Under the pieces are notes generated by a model, which searched no databases, was not told the DNA's origin, and was given only the letters and a program-made list of their open reading frames with translations. Shown piece by piece: positions 38,197 through 46,483 of a stretch of 64,000 nt of DNA. Each line of letters starts with the position of its first letter. The first letter of the stretch is position 1. Source of the DNA: an uncultured Tateyamaria sp. (lineage in GTDB: Bacteria > Pseudomonadota > Alphaproteobacteria > Rhodobacterales > Rhodobacteraceae); assembly GCF_947487805.1 (NCBI RefSeq), contig NZ_CANKXW010000008.1:144802-208801 (forward strand), given 5' to 3'. The translations under genes were made by a program, and so were the position numbers.

Positions 38197-38706
38197 TCAG
38201 ATCGCTTTGGCGAGGTTGCCAAGCCCTTGTTCAAAAGTCTTGCCGATCATGCCGTCCATGAACAGGCCCATAACGCGCCCGGCGGGGTTAAAGCCCATGT
38301 CCGCATCCATGCTCCAGGTCACGTGTACACCATCCGCGGCCGGTTGAACGGTGATGGCTTGGGTGGGCTTGCCCATCGGGCCAAGGTCGATGGCATAGCG
38401 GACCGTATCGCCGGTAACCGCGGCCACGACTTGAGTGCCCTTGCCCTCCTTGCCATCAAAGGCAAAGCCTGACCCGACCCCGGCATCCGGGCCGAAATGC
38501 GAAATCTTGAGCGCAGGATCGGTCGTCAGATACGGGTTGAAGGATTGATAGCCGGTGTTTGACGCAGCCAGCGACAGCACCGCTTCTGGTGTGGCTTGCA
38601 ATGTGGCACTGCGCTCCACATGCACATGGCGTGGCAGCAACATGCTGCCTGCGACGGTCAGGGCGGCAACGCCTCCGATCCCTGCCAGAATCGTCCAAAT
38701 GGTCAT
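38197..38706 (-). CDS. SRPBCC (polyketide cyclase-like) membrane-anchored protein
   Basis: A 169-residue protein: N-terminal hydrophobic anchor (residues 3-24), then an SRPBCC hydrophobic-ligand-binding fold (VHVERSATLQATPEAVLSL opening; VTWSMDADMGFNPAGRVMG near the end). GGAG precedes the ATG. It is the first gene of the SRPBCC-YCII-sigma unit. SRPBCC proteins often accompany ECF42/YCII clusters; the ligand is unknown. Confidence 0.8.
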   Translation of the reverse strand: MTIWTILAGIGGVAALTVAGSMLLPRHVHVERSATLQATPEAVLSLAASNTGYQSFNPYLTTDPALKISHFGPDAGVGSGFAFDGKEGKGTQVVAAVTGDTVRYAIDLGPMGKPTQAITVQPAADGVHVTWSMDADMGFNPAGRVMGLFMDGMIGKTFEQGLGNLAKAI

Positions 38707-38796
38707 TTTTTGTCTCCTCGTTCAGGTCAAAGGCAACAGCGCCTTCACCCTCATGACGAACGAGCCGCGCCCCGATGGACACCGCGGCGAAAAAAA

Positions 38797-39462
38797 TCAC
38801 AGATGCGCGTCAAAAACCTGCCAGATCGGCAGCAGGGCTTGTACTTGATCCACGGTGGCCTTGACCACGCCGCGCGTGCGCCAGTCGGTCGGCATTGGCG
38901 CACTGACGGCCAACGCTTTGCGGCGCAAGAGGTCGCCATGCGGATGGTCGGGATCGAATGGTTTCGGCACGCGTTTGAGCGGCTCGGGCCCCCAATCGCT
39001 GATCGCGGCACACGCGTGCGTGGCCGCATCATCCATCGCTGATTGCAGATCATCGCCCCATTGATCGACAAAAGCGCGAAACCGGGTCAGGCCACTGCCC
39101 TGCAATCCCATGACACCCATGCCCAGCAAAAAATACTCGGGCGACAGCCCCCAGAACCAGCTCGGGGCCAACGCGTCCTGATCCACGGGCTGCCACATCA
39201 CGTGCAGATGGGTGTTGAGCGGCGTCTTGTCCTTGGAAAACCGCACGTCGCGGTAAATGCGAAACACCTTGGGATTGTGCGGCTTGCCCGTCAGCCGCGC
39301 GATATCCTCAGCCACGAGATCGGCAAAGAACCCGGCGGGCCCGGCGATTGCATCCTTGTAGTGGTCCTTGCGCGGCGCAAACCAGTCCTTGGAATTGTTG
39401 GCCTCCAGCTCCGTGAAAAAGACCAGAGCCGCGTCCACCATCGCCTCAAATCCATCCGCCAT
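38797..39462 (-). CDS. DUF2461 / TIGR02453-family protein
   Basis: A 221-residue cytoplasmic protein of the widespread family with no assigned function. Landmarks: FFTELEANNSKDWFAPRK, KVFRIYRDVRFSKDKTP and LGMGVMGLQGSGLTRFR. I chose the ATG at 39462, which has GGAGG about 7 nt upstream; the ATG at 39468 touches the ribosome-binding site. It stands 90 nt from the SRPBCC gene and may be separate from it. Confidence 0.8.
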   Translation of the reverse strand: MADGFEAMVDAALVFFTELEANNSKDWFAPRKDHYKDAIAGPAGFFADLVAEDIARLTGKPHNPKVFRIYRDVRFSKDKTPLNTHLHVMWQPVDQDALAPSWFWGLSPEYFLLGMGVMGLQGSGLTRFRAFVDQWGDDLQSAMDDAATHACAAISDWGPEPLKRVPKPFDPDHPHGDLLRRKALAVSAPMPTDWRTRGVVKATVDQVQALLPIWQVFDAHL

Positions 39463-39586
39463 GTCCATCCTCCACCAAAAGATACGCGCCACGGCAGCCT
39501 AACATGACACCACGCCCGCGGCCCAGTTGCGTTGCCGCGCGCAATTGCCGTTGCGCATGGCGTGGCTGCATGGCACCACTTTCGCC

Positions 39587-40513
39587 ATGATCACATCACC
39601 CAACGGCACCCCGCTTTCACCGCTGACCTTCGGCACAATGCAGTTCGGCGGCAACGCTGACGAAACCGCCAGCCGCGCCATGTTCGATGCCGCGCGCAAC
39701 GCAGGGGTCACCCATTTCGACACAGCCTATGTTTATACCGGCGGAGCGTCCGAAACGCTGTTGGGCGAAATGGTACAGACCGAGCGCGATGACCTGATCA
39801 TCGCGACCAAGGCAGCCTATGACGGCGGGTCGGGTCGCGGCAATATCCTGACCGGTTTCGCCACTTCGCAGAAACGGTTGAACCTTGATGTGGTGGACAT
39901 CCTCTACTTGCACCGCTTTGACGATAACACACCGCTACAGGAAACCTTCGACGCCCTGGCTACCCTCAAGCACGAGGGCCGCATCCGCCATATTGGCGTC
40001 TCCAACTTTGCCGCCTGGCAGGTGATGAAGGCCCAGGCTGTCGCCGCCGCATTCGACATCCGCATCGATATCATCCAACCGATGCACAGCCTCGTGAAAC
40101 GCCAGTCCGAGGTCGAGCTTTTCCCGATGTGCGTGGACCAGGGTATCGAAATCGCGCCCTACTCGCCCTTGGGCGGCGGGCTTCTGACCGGCAAATATTC
40201 CCAGGGTGCCTCGGGTCGCCTTACCGAAGACAGCCGCTATGCCGCGCGCTACAACGTCGCGTGGATGCACGAGGCCGCGGCCAAACTGGCCGCTCTGGCC
40301 GACGAGACGGGGACAAGCCCAGCAACGCTGGCCGTGGCGTGGGCGATGGCGCATCCCGCCCGCCCCCGCCCCATCGTGTCCGCCCGGTCCGCCGCACAAT
40401 TGGCGCCGTCCCTTGAAGCACTCAACATCGAGATGACGTCAGATCTCTACGACCGCATCACCGGCTTCAGCGTCACACCACCCCCCGCCACGGATCGGAT
40501 CGAAGAGGCGTGA
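39587..40513 (+). CDS. aldo/keto reductase
   Basis: A 308-residue NADPH-type aldo/keto reductase. The catalytic tetrad is visible: Asp and Tyr in FDTAYVYTGG, Lys in IATKAAYDGG, His in ILYLHRFD. The cofactor region GVSNFAAWQV and YSPLGGGLLTGKY complete the TIM barrel. The ATG at 39587 begins the conserved sequence. Its stop overlaps by GTGA the FAD oxidase that follows, so the two are likely co-expressed. Substrate unknown. Confidence 0.9.
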   Translation: MITSPNGTPLSPLTFGTMQFGGNADETASRAMFDAARNAGVTHFDTAYVYTGGASETLLGEMVQTERDDLIIATKAAYDGGSGRGNILTGFATSQKRLNLDVVDILYLHRFDDNTPLQETFDALATLKHEGRIRHIGVSNFAAWQVMKAQAVAAAFDIRIDIIQPMHSLVKRQSEVELFPMCVDQGIEIAPYSPLGGGLLTGKYSQGASGRLTEDSRYAARYNVAWMHEAAAKLAALADETGTSPATLAVAWAMAHPARPRPIVSARSAAQLAPSLEALNIEMTSDLYDRITGFSVTPPPATDRIEEA

Positions 40514-41565
40514 CAGACATCATCGTCATCGGTGGTGGGATCGCGGGCGTCTCGGCAGCCGCCCGTCTGGCACAAGACGCGCATGTCACGCTGATCGAGG
40601 ACGAACCCGCCTTGGGTTATCACGCATCCGGCCGGTCCGCCGCACTCTTCGAGGAAAACTACGGCTCCGCGTCCGTGGTCGCCCTGAACAAGGCCAGCGC
40701 CGCCGACCACCAGCCTTACCTGACCCCGCGCGGCCTGATGCTGCTGTCCCGCGCCGGAGAAGAAGACCAGTTCCGGGCCGACACCGAAACGCTGGGCTGC
40801 GCCGAGATTTCGCTGGCCGAGGCCCATCGGCTCGTGCCCATCCTGAACGACCGGATCACATGCGCGGCCTATCATGACGGCGCTCAGGACATAGATACCG
40901 ATCGGATGATCCAGGATTTCGCCCGCACCGTGCGGGCGCATGGCGGCAATATCCTCACCGGTGCACGGGTCACGGCCATCACACGCGGCAAGCGCTGGGA
41001 GGTCACCTGCGGTGACGCGACCCACAACGCCGACATTCTGGTCAACGCAGCAGGAGCCTGGGCCGATGCGCTCGCGCAGATGGCAGGGATCGCACCGATT
41101 GGCATCACGCCGCTGCGCCGTTGCATGGCACGCATTCCCGCGCCGGGCGGTCATGATGTCTCGCGCTGGCCCATCTTCTTTGGCGTGGGCGAGACATGGT
41201 ACGCCAAGCCCGACGCGGGCAAGCTGCTGGTATCCCCGGCCGACGAGGATCCGGTGCAACCGCATGATGCCTGGGCCGACGACATGGTCCTTGCCGAAGG
41301 GCTGGACCGTTACGCCCAACATGTGACCGAACCTGTTACGCGGCTGGAAACCAGCTGGGCAGGCCTGCGCAGCTTTGCCCCGGATCGCACGCTGGTCCTC
41401 GGCCCCGCACCGTCTGACCAGACCTTTGTCTGGTGCGCCGGTCAAGGCGGCTACGGTTTCCAGACCGCACCCGCCGCGAGCCGCCTCATTGCCGACCTCC
41501 TACTGGGCCGCAGGCCGGAAATTGACGCGCATACCATCAAATCGCTGTCGCCAGCCCGATTCTGA
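40510..41565 (+). CDS. FAD-dependent D-amino-acid oxidase/dehydrogenase family protein
   Basis: A 351-residue DAO-family flavoprotein with a dinucleotide motif at its very start (IIVIGGGIAGVSAAARL) and a C-terminal FAD motif (GQGGYGFQTAPAASRL). It uses a GTG start overlapping the previous stop. By layout it resembles D-arginine/glycine oxidase-type enzymes that deaminate small amino acids or amines, but the substrate cannot be fixed by sight. It is followed after 18 nt by a GH25-like lipoprotein, probably in the same transcript. Confidence 0.85.
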   Translation: MTDIIVIGGGIAGVSAAARLAQDAHVTLIEDEPALGYHASGRSAALFEENYGSASVVALNKASAADHQPYLTPRGLMLLSRAGEEDQFRADTETLGCAEISLAEAHRLVPILNDRITCAAYHDGAQDIDTDRMIQDFARTVRAHGGNILTGARVTAITRGKRWEVTCGDATHNADILVNAAGAWADALAQMAGIAPIGITPLRRCMARIPAPGGHDVSRWPIFFGVGETWYAKPDAGKLLVSPADEDPVQPHDAWADDMVLAEGLDRYAQHVTEPVTRLETSWAGLRSFAPDRTLVLGPAPSDQTFVWCAGQGGYGFQTAPAASRLIADLLLGRRPEIDAHTIKSLSPARF

Positions 41566-41583
41566 AACGATAGGCTGACGCAC

Positions 41584-42342
41584 ATGTTGACCCGTATCCT
41601 GATTGCCGCCCTCGTTTTCCTGGCCGCCTGCGGCCCTGCACCCTTCACCGGCCCGATGATCATCGGCGATACCGATCCTGTGCGTTTTTCCGGCCGCCAA
41701 CCCAGCACATATCCCGTCCGGGGCATGGACGCCGCGCGCTTCCAGACCTTCGTCGACTGGGTCCGCGCCAAGGCCGTCGGTATCGAATTTGTCTTCCTCA
41801 AAGCCACCGAAGGCGGCGATCTGGCGGACCCGGCCTTTCGCGACCACTGGCGCGGTGCCGGCCGCGCGGGCATCAAGCGGGGCGCCTATCACTTCTACTA
41901 TTTCTGCACGACACCCGAGGTCCAGGCACAGTTCTTCATACGCACTGCGCCGAAAACGCGCGGCACTCTGCCCCCGGTCCTGGACATGGAATGGAACCCG
42001 TTCTCTCCCACGTGCCAGCGCCGCCCGGATGGGGCAACCGTGCGCGATGAAATGCGCCGTTGGATGGCCCTGGTCGAAGCACACTACGGACAACGCCCGA
42101 TCATCTACACGACACCGCGCTTTTATCGCGAAAACGGGCTGGGCGCTTTCACAGATGTCGATTTCTGGCTGCGCACAACCGCCAAAACACCTGCCGAAGC
42201 CTATCCCGGCCAAAGCTGGCGCTTTTGGCAATACACAGCCACCGGCACATTGCCCAACACCGCAGGTGCTATCGACATCAATGCGTTCAACGGCTCAGTC
42301 GACGACTGGAACGCCTGGCTCACCAGACGCACCGTGCGCTAG
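41584..42342 (+). CDS. GH25-like lysozyme lipoprotein
   Basis: A 252-residue predicted lipoprotein (lipobox FLAAC, Cys16) with a GH25 muramidase fold: FVFLKATEGGDLADPAF, GAYHFYYF, the catalytic LDMEWN (Asp and Glu), and a closing FWQYTATGTLPN...DINAFNG. The usual first strand GIDVSHWQ is replaced by VRGMDAARFQ, keeping the Asp. It should hydrolyse peptidoglycan at the cell envelope, or has been adapted for another envelope role. Its place behind an amino-acid oxidase is odd. Confidence 0.75.
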   Translation: MLTRILIAALVFLAACGPAPFTGPMIIGDTDPVRFSGRQPSTYPVRGMDAARFQTFVDWVRAKAVGIEFVFLKATEGGDLADPAFRDHWRGAGRAGIKRGAYHFYYFCTTPEVQAQFFIRTAPKTRGTLPPVLDMEWNPFSPTCQRRPDGATVRDEMRRWMALVEAHYGQRPIIYTTPRFYRENGLGAFTDVDFWLRTTAKTPAEAYPGQSWRFWQYTATGTLPNTAGAIDINAFNGSVDDWNAWLTRRTVR

Positions 42343-42396
42343 GGTCGGCGGGCGGGCGCCTTTGGCCGTCGGGCCAAACAGAGCCGCCCGACGCCC

Positions 42397-44898
42397 TCAC
42401 CCATCCTTGCGGATCGCCTCGTTCTTGGGATCATAGGGGCTGTCCACGACGATCTCGGCCTCCCACTTCTGATCCAGCATCTTCACCTGTAGCTTGGTGC
42501 CCGGCACCGCCAGATCAGGGGTGACATACCCCATGCCAATCGACTTGCCAAAGGCCACGGAATAGCCACCAGAGGTCAACCGTCCCACACGTGTCTCACC
42601 GTGATACAGCACTTCCCGGCCCCATGGATCGGCATCGTCCGGTCCATCGATCAAAAGCGTCACGCATTTCGACCGCACGCCAAGCGCTTCCATCGCCGCC
42701 CTTCCATGAAATTCCTTGGATAGGTCCACAAAACGCGGCAGATCCGCTTCAATCGGCGTGGCGTCGCGCCCCAGTTCGGTGCCAAACGCGCGATAGGATT
42801 TCTCTTGCCGCAACCAGTTCTGTGCCCGCGCACCCACCAGCTTCATCCCATGCGGCGCGCCTGCCGCGACCAATTGATCCCACAAGTAATTCTGCATCTC
42901 GATCGGGTGGTGCAATTCCCATCCCAACTCGCCCGTATAGGCAACGCGGATCGCACGTACCGGACACATGCCCAATTCGATGTCACGGCAGCTCAGCCAC
43001 GGGAAACGCTTGTTCGACAGTGCCGTCTCCGGATCCGCATCCTTGATCAGCGGCGCCAATACGTCACGCGATTTCGGCCCGGCAATCGCGAACACACCCC
43101 ATTGGGTCGTCACTTCCTGCGCATTGATACGACCGAACTCCGGCTCCATATCCTCGATGGCCTTGTAGAGGTAATCCTGATCATAGGCCGTCCACGCGCC
43201 CGCCGAGACAAGGTAATAGTCGTTCTCGGCCAACCGTACGATCGTATACTCCGTCCGCGTCGTCCCCGCCGCCGTCAGCGCATAGGTCAGGTTGATCCGC
43301 CCGACCTTTGGCAACTTGTTGGTGGTGAACCAATCCAGGAACGCGGTCGCCCCCGGCCCGCTGATCCGGTGCTTGGTAAAGGCTGTCGCATCGATCAGCC
43401 CGACACCGTCGCGGATGGCTTTTGCTTCGTCCACCGCATGTTGCCACCAGCCTCCGCGCCGGAAGGACCGGCTGTCGTGGTCGAAATTCTCCGGGGCATC
43501 AACGGGCCCATAATAATTCGGCCGCTCCCACCCGTTCACAAACCCGAACTGCGCCCCAGCCGCCTTTTGCCGATCATAGGCGGGTGATGTCCGCAACGGG
43601 CGGCAGGCGGGCCGCTCCTCATCCGGGTGGTGCAGGATGTAGACGTGGTCATAGCACTCTTCGTTCTTGCGTGCCGCGAACTCGGTCGTCATCCAATCGC
43701 CATAGCGTTTGGGGTCAAGGCTGGCCATGTCGATCTCGGCCTCGCCTTCTACCATCATCTGCGCCAGGTAGTACCCCGTGCCACCCGCAGCCGTGATCCC
43801 GAACGAGAACCCTTCGGCAAGCCACATGTTGCGCATGCCCGGTGCAGGTCCAACCAGCGGGTTGCCATCGGGCGTATAGCAGATCGGCCCGTTGAAATCG
43901 TCCTTCAGGCCGCTCTCTTCACAAGACGGCACCCGGTGGATCATCGCCATATACTGCTCTTCGATCCGTTCCAGATCCAGCTGGAACAGATCCGCACGGA
44001 AACTGTCCGGCACACCGTATTCGAACCGCGCAGGCGCGTTCTTTTCATAGACCCCGAGAATCCAGCCCCCGCGTTCCTCACGCACGTAGGATTGCGCATC
44101 CGCGTCGCGGATCACGGGGTGTTCTGCATTGCCCTCGGCGCGGAATTTGACCAGCTCAGGGTCCTGCTCCATCACGATGAACTGATGTTCAACCGGGATC
44201 GCGGGCATCTTGATGCCCAGCATCTGCGCCGTACGCTGGGCGTGATTGCCGCTGGCGGTCACCACATGCTCGGCGGTGATGACGACCTGTTCGTCTGAGG
44301 CGACAAGGTTGCCCCCCTTTTCCACCATCTTGGTGGCCGTCACCTCCCAGGCCTCCCCGTTCCAATGGAAGGCGTCAGCCTGCCATTTGCGCTCGATCAT
44401 TACGCCGCGCTGACGGGCCCCCTTGGCCATCGCCATGGTGACATCCGCCGGGTTAATGTAGCCGTCAGTCTGGTGATAAAGCGCGCCTTTCAAGTCCTCG
44501 GTCCGGATCAGCGGCCACTTTGCCTTGATCTGCTCGGGCGTCATGAATTCGTATGGTACACCACAGGTTTCCGCCGTCGAAGCATAGAGCATGTACTCGT
44601 CCATGCGTTCCTGCGTCTGCGCCATACGCAGGTTGCCCACCACGGCAAATCCGGCATTCAAACCCGTTTCCTCTTCAAGGGTCTTGTAGAACTTGATGGA
44701 ATAGTCGTGGATATGCGTCGTGGCATAAGACATGTTGAAATAGGGCAGCAACCCCGCTGCATGCCAGGTCGACCCCGAGGTCAGCTCGTCACGCTCGAGC
44801 AGCATCACATCGTCCCAACCCGCACGGGCCAGATGGTACGCAATCGACGTGCCCACCGCGCCACCGCCAACAACCAGCGCTTTTACCTGCGTCTTCAT
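42397..44898 (-). CDS. dimethylglycine/sarcosine dehydrogenase-type FAD-GcvT protein
   Basis: An 833-residue two-domain enzyme. The N-terminal DAO domain has the FAD motif LVVGGGAVGTSIAYHL and GSTWHAAG, where H46 corresponds to the histidine that holds FAD covalently in dimethylglycine dehydrogenases. The C-terminal aminomethyltransferase (GcvT) half, from ~residue 430, would pass the released one-carbon unit to tetrahydrofolate. It demethylates N-methylglycines, a step of glycine betaine/choline catabolism common in roseobacters. It is monocistronic here, and the exact substrate is not certain. No dddT-like or soxBDAG neighbours are seen. Confidence 0.9.
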   Translation of the reverse strand: MKTQVKALVVGGGAVGTSIAYHLARAGWDDVMLLERDELTSGSTWHAAGLLPYFNMSYATTHIHDYSIKFYKTLEEETGLNAGFAVVGNLRMAQTQERMDEYMLYASTAETCGVPYEFMTPEQIKAKWPLIRTEDLKGALYHQTDGYINPADVTMAMAKGARQRGVMIERKWQADAFHWNGEAWEVTATKMVEKGGNLVASDEQVVITAEHVVTASGNHAQRTAQMLGIKMPAIPVEHQFIVMEQDPELVKFRAEGNAEHPVIRDADAQSYVREERGGWILGVYEKNAPARFEYGVPDSFRADLFQLDLERIEEQYMAMIHRVPSCEESGLKDDFNGPICYTPDGNPLVGPAPGMRNMWLAEGFSFGITAAGGTGYYLAQMMVEGEAEIDMASLDPKRYGDWMTTEFAARKNEECYDHVYILHHPDEERPACRPLRTSPAYDRQKAAGAQFGFVNGWERPNYYGPVDAPENFDHDSRSFRRGGWWQHAVDEAKAIRDGVGLIDATAFTKHRISGPGATAFLDWFTTNKLPKVGRINLTYALTAAGTTRTEYTIVRLAENDYYLVSAGAWTAYDQDYLYKAIEDMEPEFGRINAQEVTTQWGVFAIAGPKSRDVLAPLIKDADPETALSNKRFPWLSCRDIELGMCPVRAIRVAYTGELGWELHHPIEMQNYLWDQLVAAGAPHGMKLVGARAQNWLRQEKSYRAFGTELGRDATPIEADLPRFVDLSKEFHGRAAMEALGVRSKCVTLLIDGPDDADPWGREVLYHGETRVGRLTSGGYSVAFGKSIGMGYVTPDLAVPGTKLQVKMLDQKWEAEIVVDSPYDPKNEAIRKDG

Positions 44899-45053
44899 GT
44901 CCTGATTCCCCTCACGAACGGTCTATACAGTTCTAAAAAACCAAATCGCACCGCGCGCCAACAAGCCGACCACTGAACCGCAAAAAACGACCCGTTGCGC
45001 CAGACCGGGGCATGCGTGCTAATGGCAAGGTGTCATGCAAGGCGGAGCCGGGA

Positions 45054-45785
45054 ATGCGACTGACAGTTTTGATCCTTTGTTTCTGCCTCGCAGGTATCTC
45101 GCGACCGGTCGCGGAAACACCCGTGCCTGAACTGCGGATCGACGACGTGCCATTCGCTCCGCGCGGCGTGCAATCCACGGGCTGCGGGTTCTCCGTGGGC
45201 GTCGACGCTCGCTGGCGCACCGAAAAAGTGGCCAAAACGGACAGCCGGGGGCGCAAATGGCAAGGCCTCAAGGCCACCTATGGCGCAGACGAAGCGAAGG
45301 CCCATTTCAACCATCCCATCATCGCCGCCACCGCGACGCCTCTGGTCACCTTTACCGGCGAATGCGCGCGACACACCTGGCCCGAAACCGCTGCTAGGGA
45401 CCGAACGGAACGTGTCGCGAAATGGGCGCGCTCACAAGGATACAGGGACATCCGCACCCGCAAACAACGGCATGCAGGCAGAACCTGGCACATCGTCGAA
45501 TACCAGACCAACAAGAAAGGGACGCTCTGGACGTCTCAACAGACCCTCATGTCCCTGCAAAACGACGTCTTGCTACGCGTGTCGTTCTTTGGAACCACTT
45601 CGGCCTGCCGCGGGTTCAACGGCCTGCTCAGTGCGAACCACACGCACGAAGTCGAAGTGGACGGCAAAACGCTGCGCGCCCGGTTCGGAGATGCCAAGAC
45701 CATCAACAATGGCATCGTCTGCGCACAGAGGCGCCATGGCGAGAACCTGAAACTGTTCACAACGATCCGCCGCACGATGCGGTAA
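45054..45785 (+). CDS. secreted protein of unknown function
   Basis: A 243-residue exported protein with a signal peptide (LTVLILCFCLAG; cleavage ~ residue 22) and no recognisable domain. It is basic, with cysteines at STGCGF, TGECARHTW, SACRGF and GIVCAQR, which could form two disulphides. The start at 45054 has GGAG upstream; the in-frame ATG at 45012 is less likely. It is flanked by unrelated genes on the opposite strand. Confidence 0.65.
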   Translation: MRLTVLILCFCLAGISRPVAETPVPELRIDDVPFAPRGVQSTGCGFSVGVDARWRTEKVAKTDSRGRKWQGLKATYGADEAKAHFNHPIIAATATPLVTFTGECARHTWPETAARDRTERVAKWARSQGYRDIRTRKQRHAGRTWHIVEYQTNKKGTLWTSQQTLMSLQNDVLLRVSFFGTTSACRGFNGLLSANHTHEVEVDGKTLRARFGDAKTINNGIVCAQRRHGENLKLFTTIRRTMR

Positions 45786-45841
45786 TGTCCGTGCTATGCG
45801 CCAAATCGGGAATCGTGTCGCGCGTCAGCGCGTCCTTTGGA

Positions 45842-46483
45842 TCACGGCCGGCGGGAAAATGTGGCCCGGCCGATAGGGCGCATGCCGTCCTCCGTCAAAA
45901 ACGCTGGATGCGTCAGCAATCGCACCGACTGTCGCGGCTGCGTCGGCACGTTGGGTCCCTCGAAATCCGGTCCACTGTCCGCGCCCGCATCCCACGGCCA
46001 CAAGGCGACACTGACCTGATCCAGCCAGACGTCCTCCGGCTTGAGATCCACGCCGCTGACGCCCGTGAACCAGTCGGGGCTGGGTGCCAGCATCGTGGCG
46101 AAAGACACCTGATCAAAGCGGTCGGTCAGCGCGATATCAAAGGCGAAACGGCCAACGCCGGTCGCAATCCCCGGCAGTTCCACGATCTCGCCTGCGCGCC
46201 TGCGTCGCTGCACCTCCGCCAATTCGGCCCGTAGCACGGACACCCGCCCATTGGTGGCCACCAATGCCAAACCGCTCGACGCCGTATCACCATCGGCGAA
46301 CAAATCATAGCGGCCCGAATGCGCCACCGCGATCAGCCGCGACCAATGCGGGTTGTCGGGGCCTGCCTCCGACGCCTTCCAATCCAGCGCGACCTCGACA
46401 CGGTACGACACGGCATCCTGCGCCGACGCAGCCCCCGCACAGATCAGCCCGACAAGGGCGATGGCCCTAGCGCAGCGGGCCAA
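45842..46483 (-). CDS. secreted spondin-domain protein
   Basis: A 213-residue exported protein: signal peptide (ALVGLICAGAASAQD), then most of a Spondin_N fold. Typical segments are YRVEVALDW near the start, NPHWSRLIAVAHSG, the hallmark SPDWFTGVSGVDL, and LWPWDAGADSGPDF. It would be periplasmic or extracellular and probably binds Ca2+ or carbohydrate. It starts with TTG at 46483 inside the end of the upstream oxidase gene, with GGGAAAG just before; this start needs checking. In animals the fold occurs in F-spondin; bacterial roles are unknown. Confidence 0.75.
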   Translation of the reverse strand: MARCARAIALVGLICAGAASAQDAVSYRVEVALDWKASEAGPDNPHWSRLIAVAHSGRYDLFADGDTASSGLALVATNGRVSVLRAELAEVQRRRRAGEIVELPGIATGVGRFAFDIALTDRFDQVSFATMLAPSPDWFTGVSGVDLKPEDVWLDQVSVALWPWDAGADSGPDFEGPNVPTQPRQSVRLLTHPAFLTEDGMRPIGRATFSRRP

